From an alpha proteobacterium SCGC AAA015-N04 (lineage in GTDB: Bacteria > Pseudomonadota > Alphaproteobacteria > Puniceispirillales > Marisalimonadaceae): a stretch of 64,000 nt of DNA. The stretch is from positions 5,568 to 69,567 of the forward strand of contig KB910533.1 of NCBI GenBank assembly GCA_000383115.1. The letters run 5' to 3'. Positions within the stretch are counted from its first letter, which is position 1; every line of letters begins with the position of its first letter. Position numbers and translations under genes: made by a program. Under the pieces are notes generated by a model, which searched no databases, was not told the DNA's origin, and saw only the letters and a list, made by a program, of their open reading frames with translations. Positions 29,025 through 39,716 of this stretch are shown here, in pieces.

Positions 29025-31677
29025 TATTAAGCCTTAATAACTTCAACTTATAAAAATAATCTAGAGACTCTTTTGGAGTTATGTTATCAAGATCAATTTT
29101 ATCAAACTCTTCAAAAAAATCTTTGTAGTGATTATCAATGGGGGATTTATCTATGTTATTCGTTTTAATAGACTTTAATTTCGTATCTTGATTTTCAAAA
29201 TTAGATAATAATTTATTCGCTTTGTTAATTACTTCTATAGGAAGGCCTGCTAATTGTGCTACATGAATACCATAAGACTTGTCAGCTTCACCTTTGAGGA
29301 TTTTGTGCATAAAAAATACTTTGTTTTTCCATTCTTTTATTGACATTTTATGACATGATAAATGTTTTAATTTTTCTTTTAATATAGTTAATTCATGATA
29401 ATGTGTTGCAAAAAGAGATCTTGGTTTAACTTTATTGTGAAGATACTCTAAAACTGACCAAGCTATTGCTACACCATCAAAAGTAGAAGTTCCTCTTCCA
29501 ATTTCATCTAAAATTACAAGTGAATTTTTAGTAGAAGAATTCAAAATTAGTGATGTTTCTAGCATTTCTAGCATAAATGTTGATTGTCCTTTTGCCAAAT
29601 CGTCTGATGCACCAACTCTTGAAAAAATTTTATCACACATTCCAATATTAGCAATTTTAGCTGGAACAAATAAACCCGCTTGCGCCATGATCACTATGAG
29701 AGCATTTTGTCTTAAATAAGTTGATTTTCCAGCCATATTAGGACCTGTAATTAGCCAAATGATGTCATTTTCATTTAAGATACAATTATTTGATACAAAG
29801 GAATTTTCTGAAGTTACCATTTGTTGTTCAACAACTGGGTGTCTTCCATCAATAATTTCCAATACCTTGTTTTCTGACATGTTTGGACAAACGTATTTTC
29901 TTTCTATTGATTGATTTACAACCATAATCGAAATGTCTATTTCAGCTATTGCTGTGCATATGTCTAATATTTTTTTTCCTTGTTTAATTATGCGACTTGA
30001 AAAATCCTTAAAAAGATTTATCTCGAGTTTTAAAGCTTTATCTGATGATTCTAAAATTTCTTCTTCGATTTCATTTAGTTCAATTGTTGTGAATCTAGCA
30101 GTTTGAGCGGTTGTTTGTCTATGAATGAAAAGATCCATACTTCTTAATGATTTATCATGCATAGCTCTTACTTCAATATGATAGCCTAACATTCTGTTGT
30201 GTTTGATTTTAAGAGAGTTCACTTTTGTTAATTCAGAGTATTTTTTTTGAAGTATAGAAATTGCTTTGTATTCATAATTTCTAGTGCTTCTCAGTTTATC
30301 TAAAGATTTATCATAACCGTCTCTAATAAAACCACCATCTCTAATAAATGAGGGTAGATCTGTTTTAAAAGCATTTTTAACTTCCAAAAATAATTCATAA
30401 TTAAGGTCTATTTGGTCGAATAATTTTATTAGCATTGGGGGAGGCTTAGTATTTTTGATTTTTGTTTTCAAATTATCACGTATTTTTTCTACACTTAAAA
30501 GCCCATTAGCCAATATTATAAAATCCTTGGGATTAGCTCTAAGAAGAGATATTCTAGTTAAAGCTCTTTCTAAATCCGGTATTATTTTTAATTGGTTTTG
30601 ATATATTTTTGTATTGATATTTTCTTTTATAAACCAATTTGATAAATCCTGCCTATTTGTAATTTCATCTTTTTTGTAAAAAGGTTGTATTAATCTTTGT
30701 TTTAATAATCTAGCACCACAAGCTGTTTGAGTTTGGTCTAATGCTGATATAAGACTTCCATCTATTGTACCTGAAAGATTGGATAATATTTCCAGAGATT
30801 TTTGAGTAAAGTAGTCAATTTCCAAATAACTATTTTTTGTTTCGCTTTTTATCATAGAAAGTATTGGAATTTTTCCACATTGGGTTTTATTTAAATACAT
30901 CAATAAAACTCCAGCTGAAATAATTTCTCCCTTACTAAAATTTCCTATACCTTCTAAGGATATAATTGAGTAATATGAACAAATTTGATCAGAGCACGAA
31001 TGAAAATGAAATAATGTAGATGGTTGCTTTTTAATTCTTGTGAGTAATTCCATGTTGAAAATACTTAGTTCTATATCATCCGAAATTAATATCTCAGAAA
31101 AATTCATTCTCATTAATAAATTATTAATTAGTTGTTTTTGATTGCGGTCATTCTTTTTTACGTTCAAGTCTTTAGTTTTAAAACTGCCGGTAGAAATATC
31201 TACCCAAGCAATAGAAAAATAATTCTCTAAAATTGTAACAACACCAAGAAAATTGTTAAATTTACTATCTAATAGATTTTCTTCAGTAAGAGTTCCTGGT
31301 GAGATAATTCTTACAACTTCTCTTTTTAATGGACCTTTTTTTGAGTTATATTTTGCTTCTTCGACTGTTTCTGTCTGTTCACATACCGCTACGTTGAAAC
31401 CTTTTTTAATTAATTTAGGTAAATAATTATCTGCTGAATGAAAAGGAACACCACACATTGGTATATCTTTACCTTCAGATTTTCCCCTCTTTGTTAAAGT
31501 AATATCAAGAACTTCAGAAGCAATTATTGCGTCTTCAAAGAATAATTCATAAAAATCACCCATCCTATAAAATAATAATGAATCTTGATGTTGGTTTTTA
31601 ATGGTCAGATATTGATCCATCATTGGTGTGTTTTTGTTATTCAAATCAGAAATAAACCTTTTATTTATATTAAACAA
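29017..31677 (-). CDS. mutS: DNA mismatch repair protein MutS
   Basis: Recognises base mismatches and small loops. The 886 residues have the mismatch-binding domain with the FYELF motif (LLFYRMGDFYELFFEDA), connector, lever and clamp domains, then the ATPase with Walker A TGPNMAGKSTYLRQ, LDEIGRGTSTFDG, and a helix-turn-helix. The upstream limit used is a TTG; an ATG pair 17 codons later (PMMDQYLTIK) is an alternative start close to the family's conserved N-terminus. It heads the mutS-glnD-murJ-trpS-nfu run and is divergent from maeB. Confidence 0.96.
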   Translation of the reverse strand: MFNINKRFISDLNNKNTPMMDQYLTIKNQHQDSLLFYRMGDFYELFFEDAIIASEVLDITLTKRGKSEGKDIPMCGVPFHSADNYLPKLIKKGFNVAVCEQTETVEEAKYNSKKGPLKREVVRIISPGTLTEENLLDSKFNNFLGVVTILENYFSIAWVDISTGSFKTKDLNVKKNDRNQKQLINNLLMRMNFSEILISDDIELSIFNMELLTRIKKQPSTLFHFHSCSDQICSYYSIISLEGIGNFSKGEIISAGVLLMYLNKTQCGKIPILSMIKSETKNSYLEIDYFTQKSLEILSNLSGTIDGSLISALDQTQTACGARLLKQRLIQPFYKKDEITNRQDLSNWFIKENINTKIYQNQLKIIPDLERALTRISLLRANPKDFIILANGLLSVEKIRDNLKTKIKNTKPPPMLIKLFDQIDLNYELFLEVKNAFKTDLPSFIRDGGFIRDGYDKSLDKLRSTRNYEYKAISILQKKYSELTKVNSLKIKHNRMLGYHIEVRAMHDKSLRSMDLFIHRQTTAQTARFTTIELNEIEEEILESSDKALKLEINLFKDFSSRIIKQGKKILDICTAIAEIDISIMVVNQSIERKYVCPNMSENKVLEIIDGRHPVVEQQMVTSENSFVSNNCILNENDIIWLITGPNMAGKSTYLRQNALIVIMAQAGLFVPAKIANIGMCDKIFSRVGASDDLAKGQSTFMLEMLETSLILNSSTKNSLVILDEIGRGTSTFDGVAIAWSVLEYLHNKVKPRSLFATHYHELTILKEKLKHLSCHKMSIKEWKNKVFFMHKILKGEADKSYGIHVAQLAGLPIEVINKANKLLSNFENQDTKLKSIKTNNIDKSPIDNHYKDFFEEFDKIDLDNITPKESLDYFYKLKLLRLNNE

Positions 31678-31786
31678 ATGAAATTATAAATTAATATTTA
31701 TTATATAAATATAATTAATTTAAGACCCTTTGAAAAAAATGAGTTATAATTTATTATCTTATTTACATTAAGTATTTGAGGAAACA

Positions 31787-34075
31787 ATGTCTACAAACAA
31801 ACAAAAAGAATCTATTAAGTCGAATTTAGAGAAGGAAGCATTAGAATATCATAAAAAGGGTCGTCCAGGTAAGTTAGAAATAACTCCTACAACACCTCTG
31901 TTTAGTTCTCATGATCTGTCATTAGCTTATTCGCCTGGTGTTGCCACCCCATGTCTTGAAATAGAAAAGAACCCTAACTCTGTTTATGACTATACATCTA
32001 AAGGAAATATTGTTGCAGTTATATCAAATGGAACCGCCGTATTAGGTTTAGGAAACATCGGAGCTCAAGCGTCAAAACCGGTAATGGAAGGTAAAGCAGT
32101 TCTATTTAAAAAATTTGCCGATATAGATGGTATTGATTTAGAAATAAACACCAATGAAATTAAAGAATTTGTTAATGCTGTTGCTTTGTTAGAACCAAGT
32201 TTTGGCGGAGTTAATTTAGAGGATATTAAAGCTCCAGATTGCTTTATCATTGAACAACAGCTTAGAGAAATTATGAATATTCCAGTCTTTCATGATGATC
32301 AACACGGAACTGCTATAGTTACAGCTGCTGGAATAATAAATTCCTTACATCTAACAAATAGAAAAATAGAAGATACAAAATTTGTAAGTAACGGAGCTGG
32401 GGCAGCTTCAATTGCGTGCGTTGAGTTACTTAAAGCAATGGGTGCAAAAAATGAAAATATTATTCTAGTAGATAGAAATGGGGTAATATTTAAGGGTAGA
32501 CAAGAAAATATGAATCAGTGGAAGTCAGCTCATACTGTTCAAACAAAAGCTAGAACTTTAAAAGAAGCTATGAAGGGTGCAGATGTTTTTTTAGGGCTTT
32601 CCGTGCCTGGTTCAGTAGATGCTAAAATGATAAAAAGTATGGCAGAAAAACCAATTATATTTGCAATGGCAAATCCTGTTCCAGAAATCATGCCTGAAGT
32701 CGTAAAAGATATAAGGCCAGACGCTATTATTGCTACGGGACGTTCGGATTATCCTAATCAAGTAAACAATGTTTTGGGTTTCCCATACATTTTTAGAGGA
32801 GCTCTAGATGTTAGAGCAACTACTATTAATGAAGAAATGAAAATTGCTGCAGCTAATGCAATCGCTGAATTAGCACGAGAAGATGTACCTGATGAAGTTA
32901 ATGCTGCGTATCATGGTATTTCATTACATTATGGTAAAGATTATGTAATCCCAGCACCATTTGACCCTAGACTAATTTCATCAGTTTCCTTGGCAGTGGC
33001 AAAAGCGGCTATGGATACAGGAGTTGCTAAAAAACCGATTAAAAATTTAACAGCTTACAAACGAGAATTAGAAAGTAGAACAAACCCTATTGCCTCAATT
33101 TTAGAACCTATAAAATCCAAAATTAAAGGTAAAAAACAAAGAGTTGTTTTTGCTGAAGGTGAAGAAGAAAAAACTATAAGAGCAGCTTTGTCTTTTTTTA
33201 ATTCTGGATTTGGAGTCCCCATATTAATAGGTAGAGAACACATAGTTAGAGAAACTATGGATAAAGTCAACCTTGATGGTCTTAGTGAATTGACTATTCA
33301 TAACGCTAGTTTGAGTAAAAATAACCAAAAATATATAGACAACTTATATAAACGCCTTCACCGACTAGGACACCTGAGAAGAGATTGTCAAAGACTAATA
33401 AATCAGGATCGAAATGTATTCGCAGCATCTATGGTGTCTGCTGGAGATGCTGACGCAATGATTACGGGAGTAACAAGACCATTTGGAAGATGTTTTAGCG
33501 ATATAACTAAAGTCATTTCTTCAAAGGATAATGAAAGCTTTTTATCTATGTCAATGATGGTATCGAAAGAACGCACAGTATTTATTGGAGATGTAAATAT
33601 ACATGACACACCTAACGCAGAACAATTAGCAAATATTGCTTGTGGAATTGCCCAAACTGTTAAAAATTTAGGATATACCCCTAGAGTTGCATTGCTATCC
33701 TTTTCAAATTTTGGAAGCCTATCTAGGCCAAGTTCAAAAAATTTGAAAGAGGCTGTTGAAATATTAGGTGACCGAAAAGTTGACTTTGAGTTTGACGGTG
33801 AAATGACACCAGAAGTTGCCCTAGATTATGATTTAATTAAAACAAATTATCCTTTCTGCAGATTATCAGGTGCTGCAAATGTTTTAATTATGCCAAGCCT
33901 TTTATCAGCTAATATCTCTTTTAAATTACTACAAAAACTGGGTGGCGGTTCCATTTTAGGTCCTTTAATGATAGGTGGTATCAAACCTTTTCAAATAGTG
34001 CAAATGGGTTCATCAGTTTCAGATATTGTTAACTCAGCTTCAATAGCAGCCTATGACTCAGTATCTATTTATTAA
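31787..34075 (+). CDS. maeB: NADP-dependent malic enzyme with phosphotransacetylase-like domain
   Basis: Oxidatively decarboxylates malate to pyruvate. The 762 residues are the hybrid MaeB form: malic enzyme domain (DLSLAYSPGVATPCLEI, metal site around VFHDDQHGTAIVTAAG, Rossmann loop FVSNGAGAASIACVELLKA) over residues 1-420 and a C-terminal PTA-like regulatory domain from about 440 (KQRVVFAEGEEEKTIRAAL). GAGG lies a few bases before the ATG. Its end overlaps the convergent PfkB gene by 11 bases. The PTA domain in this family is thought to be regulatory (acetyl-CoA inhibition), not catalytic. Confidence 0.95.
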   Translation: MSTNKQKESIKSNLEKEALEYHKKGRPGKLEITPTTPLFSSHDLSLAYSPGVATPCLEIEKNPNSVYDYTSKGNIVAVISNGTAVLGLGNIGAQASKPVMEGKAVLFKKFADIDGIDLEINTNEIKEFVNAVALLEPSFGGVNLEDIKAPDCFIIEQQLREIMNIPVFHDDQHGTAIVTAAGIINSLHLTNRKIEDTKFVSNGAGAASIACVELLKAMGAKNENIILVDRNGVIFKGRQENMNQWKSAHTVQTKARTLKEAMKGADVFLGLSVPGSVDAKMIKSMAEKPIIFAMANPVPEIMPEVVKDIRPDAIIATGRSDYPNQVNNVLGFPYIFRGALDVRATTINEEMKIAAANAIAELAREDVPDEVNAAYHGISLHYGKDYVIPAPFDPRLISSVSLAVAKAAMDTGVAKKPIKNLTAYKRELESRTNPIASILEPIKSKIKGKKQRVVFAEGEEEKTIRAALSFFNSGFGVPILIGREHIVRETMDKVNLDGLSELTIHNASLSKNNQKYIDNLYKRLHRLGHLRRDCQRLINQDRNVFAASMVSAGDADAMITGVTRPFGRCFSDITKVISSKDNESFLSMSMMVSKERTVFIGDVNIHDTPNAEQLANIACGIAQTVKNLGYTPRVALLSFSNFGSLSRPSSKNLKEAVEILGDRKVDFEFDGEMTPEVALDYDLIKTNYPFCRLSGAANVLIMPSLLSANISFKLLQKLGGGSILGPLMIGGIKPFQIVQMGSSVSDIVNSASIAAYDSVSIY

Positions 34076-35057
34076 AATTATGATCTAGAATAGTTTTTAA
34101 AGAAATTTCTGGTCTTGCTCCGTAATGAGTTATTATCTCTCCAGCTGCATGGGTACCTAAATGGCCACATTTAATTAATGAATAATTTTTTATAAGCCCA
34201 TACAAAAAACCAGAAGCGAATAAATCCCCCGCTCCTGTAGTATCAGTTGGAGTAGCAATAGCTACTGGATCAATGTTGTGACTGCCATCCTCGTCAAAAA
34301 CAATTGAACCTTTGCTTCCAAGAGTAATTGCCCCCATTTTGGTATCAGATCTGATATTTTTAACACTGTATTTTAAATTCGATTTGTACAAGTTTTTAAT
34401 TTCTGTTTCATTTGCAAAAATTATATCTACATATTTTTTTATTAAATCAAGAAAATCTCTTCTGTGTCTATCAACGCAAAATAAGTCCGACAAGCTTAAA
34501 GCTATTTTTACATCATTTTCTATTGCTAATTTACAAGAATGATATATAGCCTTTTTAGCATCTTGTTGATCAAATAAATATCCTTCAATATAGAGTAATT
34601 TACTATTAATTATCAAATTTTCATTTAATGAATGCGTATCGAAAGCCGCACTCGCGCCCAAGAATGTATTCATAGTTCTTTCTGCATCGGGAGTTACCAA
34701 AATAATGCTCTTTGAAGTTTTTATAAAATTATTGGTTTTCTTATTTTGGAAAAAAACACCTGACTCATTAATATTTTTAATAAATAGTTCTCCGAACTTA
34801 TCTTTTCCAACTTGACCTAAAAAACAAGCCTTTCCTCCAAATGAACTAAATCCAACCGCAGTGTTAGCAGCACTTCCTCCAGACACTATTATTGGATCAT
34901 TAATATTCTTTAATAAATTATCAGCAGTTTCTGTATTAACTAATTGCATTGAACCTTTGGGAATTGATAATTCATCCAATAGTTGATCAGTAGTTTTTGC
35001 AATAATGTCAATTATTGCATTACCTAAAAAAGTAACATCAAATTTTATATGATTCAT
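34065..35057 (-). CDS. PfkB-family kinase, adenosine-kinase-like
   Basis: Ribokinase-fold sugar or nucleoside kinase of 330 residues. Seen are the N-terminal VTFLGNAIIDIIA, the first PfkB signature IIVSGGSAANTAVGFSSFGGKACFLGQVG and the second, TPTDTTGAGDLFASGFLYG, with the catalytic Asp. The closest family is the alphaproteobacterial 'adenosine kinase' group beside mutS-maeB-glnD genes, but substrate specificity within PfkB cannot be read reliably from sequence. Convergent with maeB. Confidence 0.88.
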   Translation of the reverse strand: MNHIKFDVTFLGNAIIDIIAKTTDQLLDELSIPKGSMQLVNTETADNLLKNINDPIIVSGGSAANTAVGFSSFGGKACFLGQVGKDKFGELFIKNINESGVFFQNKKTNNFIKTSKSIILVTPDAERTMNTFLGASAAFDTHSLNENLIINSKLLYIEGYLFDQQDAKKAIYHSCKLAIENDVKIALSLSDLFCVDRHRRDFLDLIKKYVDIIFANETEIKNLYKSNLKYSVKNIRSDTKMGAITLGSKGSIVFDEDGSHNIDPVAIATPTDTTGAGDLFASGFLYGLIKNYSLIKCGHLGTHAAGEIITHYGARPEISLKTILDHNFNK

Positions 35058-35119
35058 AATTTCCCTTTAACCAATTTTTAAATAGACTTAATAGAAAACA
35101 ATATTTATGAATATCATTT

Positions 35120-35671
35120 ATGAGAAAACATCGAAATAAAATAATTATTAATTTATGCTTTTTTGTTTTTTTAAGCTCATGTCACACGATTAGTCATAAT
35201 AACATTGACGCTATTAAGTCTCATCTTTTAAAAGATAAGAAAACTCAAGTTTTGAACCCCAACACAAGCATAAGAAAAACTGATAATAAAAACTTAGAAT
35301 TAAAAAATAGCTTGGATGATTTACCCATTAAAAAATTAAAAAAAACTTCCACAGTTCTTAAAAAAAATTTGAATAAAATGGCTAAAAAGAAAATGGAATC
35401 TAAAAAGAAAAAGTTTAATCTTGATAACATATTAAATTTACCTGAAAGGCAATTTTTAATTAAGTTTGGTCAAAGTGACTTTATAAAATATGAAGGAAAA
35501 TTAAAGAATCATCAATATTATTATGAACGATGTTTCTTAGATGTTTTTTTTATAAAAAAAGAGGAAATATTTTATGTTGATCTCTTTGAACTAAGACCTA
35601 CAAAGCTAAACGGATTCTTGAACAAAGAAAACTGTTTTAATGAGATTTATAAAACATTAAATAATAAATAA
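35120..35671 (+). CDS. Conserved alphaproteobacterial lipoprotein, function unknown
   Basis: The 183 residues begin with a lipoprotein signal: basic MRKHRNK, hydrophobic core, and lipobox LSSC with the acylated Cys near residue 21. A Lys-rich, low-complexity linker (about residues 75-100) follows. The C-terminal domain (LPERQFLIKFGQSDFIKYEGK, then YYERCFLDVFFIKKEE) resembles a widespread family in which a small beta domain carries a C-L-D-L-F-L-Y-like strand; it is reminiscent of BamE/SmpA-type domains. Probably outer-membrane or periplasmic. It stands alone between divergent and convergent neighbours. I do not know its function. Confidence 0.75.
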   Translation: MRKHRNKIIINLCFFVFLSSCHTISHNNIDAIKSHLLKDKKTQVLNPNTSIRKTDNKNLELKNSLDDLPIKKLKKTSTVLKKNLNKMAKKKMESKKKKFNLDNILNLPERQFLIKFGQSDFIKYEGKLKNHQYYYERCFLDVFFIKKEEIFYVDLFELRPTKLNGFLNKENCFNEIYKTLNNK

Positions 35672-35683
35672 AATGGTTTAATA

Positions 35684-36496
35684 CTATCCACCAAGATTTA
35701 AAACGTCTGTTAATGAATATAGACCTGGTTTAGCCCCTGAAGCCCAACTAGCAGCTCTGAGAGCGCCTAAAGCAAAAATGGACCTGTTATTAGCTTTATG
35801 TACTAGCTCAATTCTTTCACCATCATTAGAATATATGACAGAGTGCTCACCAACAACATCACCGCCTCTTAAAACCGCAAAACCTATTTCTTCTTTTTTT
35901 CGTTTTCCTATGATACCATCTCTTGGATTTGATTTTACATCAGATATTTTTTGACCTCTAGCATCTGCAGCTGATTTACCTAACATTAACGCAGTCCCTG
36001 AAGGAGCATCAACTTTATGTTTATGATGCATTTCTAATATTTCAATATCCCATTCTTTTCCTAATATTTTTGTTGCTTTATTAACTAAATTAGAAAGTAA
36101 AGTGATTCCTATTGAGAAATTTGCTGAATAAACTATTGGTATCTTCTTTGAATAATCATTCAATTTACTTTCATATTTAGGTGTTAATCCAGTAGTGCCT
36201 ATTACAATAGGAATATTATGTTCGTGACACTTTTGAACATGAAACATTGTTGCTTCAGGAGCTGTAAAATCAATTAACACATCGGTATTTCCGAATAGTA
36301 ATTGATTGTCACTTGTCAACATTTTAGAAATTGTTTTATTTCCAACTAAAAGACCTAAATCTAAACCTTCCTCTATGTCACCTGGTAAGCAAGTGGAATT
36401 ATAAATTTTAAATTTTTTATTTTCAATTATGATTCTAAGCAATGTTCGACCCATTCGACCATTACCACCTGGAATAGATACAGAAATTTTTTCCAT
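35684..36496 (-). CDS. dapB: 4-hydroxy-tetrahydrodipicolinate reductase
   Basis: Second step of the lysine/diaminopimelate branch. The 270 residues have the Rossmann loop SIPGGNGRMGRTL, IGTTGLTPKYE, the catalytic HHKHKVDAPSGTAL with paired His, and LRGGDVVGEHSVIY. In alphaproteobacteria dapB commonly follows dnaJ, as here, with a 49-base gap. Downstream it converges on the lipoprotein gene with a 12-base gap. Confidence 0.97.
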   Translation of the reverse strand: MEKISVSIPGGNGRMGRTLLRIIIENKKFKIYNSTCLPGDIEEGLDLGLLVGNKTISKMLTSDNQLLFGNTDVLIDFTAPEATMFHVQKCHEHNIPIVIGTTGLTPKYESKLNDYSKKIPIVYSANFSIGITLLSNLVNKATKILGKEWDIEILEMHHKHKVDAPSGTALMLGKSAADARGQKISDVKSNPRDGIIGKRKKEEIGFAVLRGGDVVGEHSVIYSNDGERIELVHKANNRSIFALGALRAASWASGAKPGLYSLTDVLNLGG

Positions 36497-36545
36497 AAAT
36501 CACCTCAATTAAAGTATTATTATTGAATAATAACTTATTATTAAA

Positions 36546-37646
36546 TTACTCAATAATTTTTTTAAACCTTGCTGTTCTAGGACTAATTTTTTCTATACCC
36601 AGTTCTTTAATTTGTTTTATCAAATCTTCTTGTTTTCTAGACATGTGCACTGGGGTTTCAACATTAATTTGCACATATTGGTCACCTCTTGATCCACCTC
36701 TTAATCCTGGCATTCCTTTACCTTTCATTCTTAAACGGGTTCCACTTTGTGTCCCTGGGCTTAAATTCATTTTTGCTTTTGACCCATCTACACATGGGAC
36801 TTGTATAGAATTACCTAATATTGCATCAATAAAAGAAACTGGAACCTCAATGAATGTATCTTTTCCATCTCTTTGAAATAAAGAGTGTTCCTTGATATCT
36901 ATAAATATATATAAGTCACCCGCTGATGTACCTCTGGCGCCTGCTTCTCCTTCACCAGAAAGTCTAATTCTGGTACCATTGTCAACTCCAGCTGGAACGT
37001 TTACTGATAGCTTCTTACTTTTATTAACTCTACCTTGCCCTTTACATATGCGGCATGGATCACCAATAATTTCGCCTGCACCAGAGCAAGCAGCGCATGT
37101 TCTTTCAATAGTAAAAAATCCTTGTTGAGCCCTTATTTTTCCGTAACCACCACACTGATTACATTGTTTAGGTTTTGAGCCTTTATTTGCTCCCGAACCA
37201 TTACATCCTTCACATTTTGATGGAACCGTTAGTGAGATTTCAACTTGGTCACCAGAGTAAGCTTGTTCCAGGGATACTGACAAATCATATCTTAAATCTG
37301 AACCTGAAGAGGCAGAACGTCTACTTTTTTCGCTACCCATTCCAAACATATCTTCAAAAATATCTGAAAAACCTCCGCTACCAAAACCGGAAAAGCCACT
37401 TGATGAACCAGACCCTGAACCATTTGAAAAGGCAGCATGACCATATTGATCATAAGCAGCTTTTTTCTGAGGATCCTTAAGAATTTCATAGGATTCAGTA
37501 ATTTCTTTAAATTTTTCTTCTGCTTTTTTGTCACCCGGATTTCTATCAGGATGATATTTCATAGCTAATTTTCTATACGATGACTTGATTTCATTATCAG
37601 ATGCAGATTTTGATAAACCTAGAATATCATAGTAATCACGAGCCAT
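36546..37646 (-). CDS. dnaJ: Chaperone DnaJ
   Basis: Hsp40 cochaperone stimulating DnaK. The 366 residues have the J domain with HPD (AMKYHPDRNPGDKKAEE), a Gly/Ser/Phe-rich linker (residues 75-105), four CxxCxGxG zinc motifs (CEGCNGSG, CNQCGGYG, CAACSGAG, CRICKGQG) and the C-terminal substrate-binding barrels. It lies 35 bases after dnaK and is probably cotranscribed. Confidence 0.98.
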   Translation of the reverse strand: MARDYYDILGLSKSASDNEIKSSYRKLAMKYHPDRNPGDKKAEEKFKEITESYEILKDPQKKAAYDQYGHAAFSNGSGSGSSSGFSGFGSGGFSDIFEDMFGMGSEKSRRSASSGSDLRYDLSVSLEQAYSGDQVEISLTVPSKCEGCNGSGANKGSKPKQCNQCGGYGKIRAQQGFFTIERTCAACSGAGEIIGDPCRICKGQGRVNKSKKLSVNVPAGVDNGTRIRLSGEGEAGARGTSAGDLYIFIDIKEHSLFQRDGKDTFIEVPVSFIDAILGNSIQVPCVDGSKAKMNLSPGTQSGTRLRMKGKGMPGLRGGSRGDQYVQINVETPVHMSRKQEDLIKQIKELGIEKISPRTARFKKIIE

Positions 37647-37681
37647 TTCTTTACCTTAAGTTTATCTTGCTAAAAAATTAA

Positions 37682-39601
37682 TTATGAAGCATCTTTTTTT
37701 TCTTCATTATCTTTAACTTCTTCAAAATCAGCATCAACAACATCTTCTTTTTTTTCAGTCGAAGATTCATCTTCAATATTATCTTCACTAGTTTTATTGT
37801 CATTGGCTTTATATGCAGCCTCACCCATTTTCATCATAATAGAAGAAAGCGCAGATGTTTTTTCTTTAATCATTGCAGTATCATCACCTTCAAGTGATGT
37901 CTTTGTTTCTTGAATGGCTTGCTCTACTTCGGCTTTAACAGCTGGATCAGCTTTATCCCCAAGATCATTTAAAGACTTTTCAGCTCCATGTATCATAGAT
38001 TCTGCTTGGTTCCTTGCATCAATTGCTTCTCTTTTTTCTTTATCTGCCTCTGCATTATCTTCAGCCTCTTTAACCATTCTTTCTATTTCAGTATCATCTA
38101 ATCCACCAGAGGCTTGTATGGTGATATTGTGCGCTTTACCTGTAGCTTTGTCTTGAGCACTAACATTTACGATGCCATTAGCATCAATATCGAATGTAAC
38201 TTCTATCTGAGGAACTCCTCTAGGTGCAGGTGCAATACCTTCAAGATTAAATTCACCTAAAGATTTGTTGTCAGAAGCTAGCTCTCTCTCACCTTGTGAA
38301 ACTCTTATTGTAACAGCAGATTGATTGTCTTCAGCTGTTGAGAAAGTTTGAGATTTCTTTGAAGGAATAGTTGTATTCCTATCAATTAATCTAGTAAAAA
38401 CACCTCCGAGCGTTTCTATACCAAGTGATAAAGGAGTAACATCCAGTAAAAGAACATCCTTTACATCTCCCATTAAAACGCCTCCCTGAATTGCTGCCCC
38501 CGATGCAACAACTTCGTCAGGATTGACACCTCTATGAGGTTCAGTTTTAAAGAAACTGGTTACAGCATTTATTATTTTTGGCATTCTTGTCATACCACCA
38601 ACTAATATAACTTCATCAATCTCATTAGCCTTTACCCCAGCATCTTTTAGAGCAGCTTTACACGGATTTATACTTTTAGTAATTAGATCATCAACTAAAC
38701 TTTCAAATTGTGATCTTGTCATTTTTACATTTAAATGTTTCGGCCCAGATGAATCTGCAGTTATAAATGGAAGATTAATATCAGTTTGCGCTGCGCTAGA
38801 TAGTTCTATTTTTGCTTTTTCTGCAGCCTCTTTCATTCTTTGTAATGCAAGTTTATCACTTCTTAAATCAATTCCATTTTCTTTTTTGAATTGATCAGCA
38901 ATATAATCTATTATTCTTTGATCAAAATCTTCACCACCTAAAAAAGTGTCACCGTTAGTTGACTTAACTTCAAATACTCCGTCACCAACCTCTAATATAG
39001 AAACGTCGAAGGTACCACCACCAAGATCATAAACCGCAATAGTTCCACTCTCTTTTTTATCTAGACCATAAGCAAGAGCTGCTGCTGTTGGTTCATTGAT
39101 AATTCTTAGGACTTCAAGACCAGCAATTTTTCCTGCATCTTTTGTAGCTTGCCTTTGAGCGTCATTAAAATAAGCTGGAACCGTAATTACAGCTTTATCT
39201 ACAGTTTCACCAAGAAAAGCTTCTGCATCTTCTTTAAGTTTCCGAAGAATAAAGCTTGATACTTCAGAAGGAGCATACTCTTGACCGTTAGCTTCTACCC
39301 AAGCATCTCCATTTTTAGCAGGAACAATTTTGTAAGGAACTAATTCCGAAAATTTTTTGGAATACTCGTCGTTATGTCTTCGGCCAATTAACCTCTTTAT
39401 TGCAAAAAGAGTACTTTCAGGGTTTGTTACAGCCTGTCTTTTAGCAGGTTGACCCACCAGTCTTTCATCATCTGTGATCCCAACCATAGAAGGGGTCGTT
39501 CTAGCACCTTCGCTATTTTCAATAATTTTTGGAGTTTTGCCATCCATAACAGAAACACATGAATTGGTAGTACCTAAATCAATTCCAATAACTTTAGCCA
39601 T
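37682..39601 (-). CDS. dnaK: Chaperone DnaK (Hsp70)
   Basis: ATP-dependent chaperone. The 639 residues include the ATPase domain ([44 protein letters not shown]), the substrate-binding domain, the helical lid and an acidic C-terminal tail. AATGGAGC, a good ribosome-binding site, precedes the ATG. A heat-shock-type promoter lies 60-90 bases upstream in the gap after grpE, so dnaK-dnaJ can be transcribed independently of grpE. Confidence 0.98.
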   Translation of the reverse strand: MAKVIGIDLGTTNSCVSVMDGKTPKIIENSEGARTTPSMVGITDDERLVGQPAKRQAVTNPESTLFAIKRLIGRRHNDEYSKKFSELVPYKIVPAKNGDAWVEANGQEYAPSEVSSFILRKLKEDAEAFLGETVDKAVITVPAYFNDAQRQATKDAGKIAGLEVLRIINEPTAAALAYGLDKKESGTIAVYDLGGGTFDVSILEVGDGVFEVKSTNGDTFLGGEDFDQRIIDYIADQFKKENGIDLRSDKLALQRMKEAAEKAKIELSSAAQTDINLPFITADSSGPKHLNVKMTRSQFESLVDDLITKSINPCKAALKDAGVKANEIDEVILVGGMTRMPKIINAVTSFFKTEPHRGVNPDEVVASGAAIQGGVLMGDVKDVLLLDVTPLSLGIETLGGVFTRLIDRNTTIPSKKSQTFSTAEDNQSAVTIRVSQGERELASDNKSLGEFNLEGIAPAPRGVPQIEVTFDIDANGIVNVSAQDKATGKAHNITIQASGGLDDTEIERMVKEAEDNAEADKEKREAIDARNQAESMIHGAEKSLNDLGDKADPAVKAEVEQAIQETKTSLEGDDTAMIKEKTSALSSIMMKMGEAAYKANDNKTSEDNIEDESSTEKKEDVVDADFEEVKDNEEKKDAS

Positions 39602-39661
39602 AAGTTTGCTCCATTGTATTTTTCATTAGTATGTATTTGTAAAATATTAATATCATCAAAT

Positions 39662-39691
39662 TTATATGGGTTAAGTTGTTGAATTTACAAG
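39662..39691 (-). promoter_or_regulatory. RpoH (sigma32)-type heat-shock promoter of dnaK-dnaJ
   Basis: On the minus strand CTTGTAA is followed after 14-15 bases by CCCATATA, a close match to the sigma32 consensus (CTTGAAA, then CCCCATnT at 11-15 bases). It gives a leader of about 50 bases before the dnaK ATG. No CIRCE inverted repeat is present, so control through RpoH is favoured over HrcA. Motif evidence only. Confidence 0.7.
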
Positions 39692-39716
39692 ATTATAAAA
39701 AAATAAATTATCAACG

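Noticed and set aside
31730-31750. TTGAAA and TATAAT upstream of maeB as a promoter
   Set aside because: The two hexamers are only nine bases apart, far from the 16-18 needed, and no better -35 box lies upstream of TATAAT. Kept only as a note.
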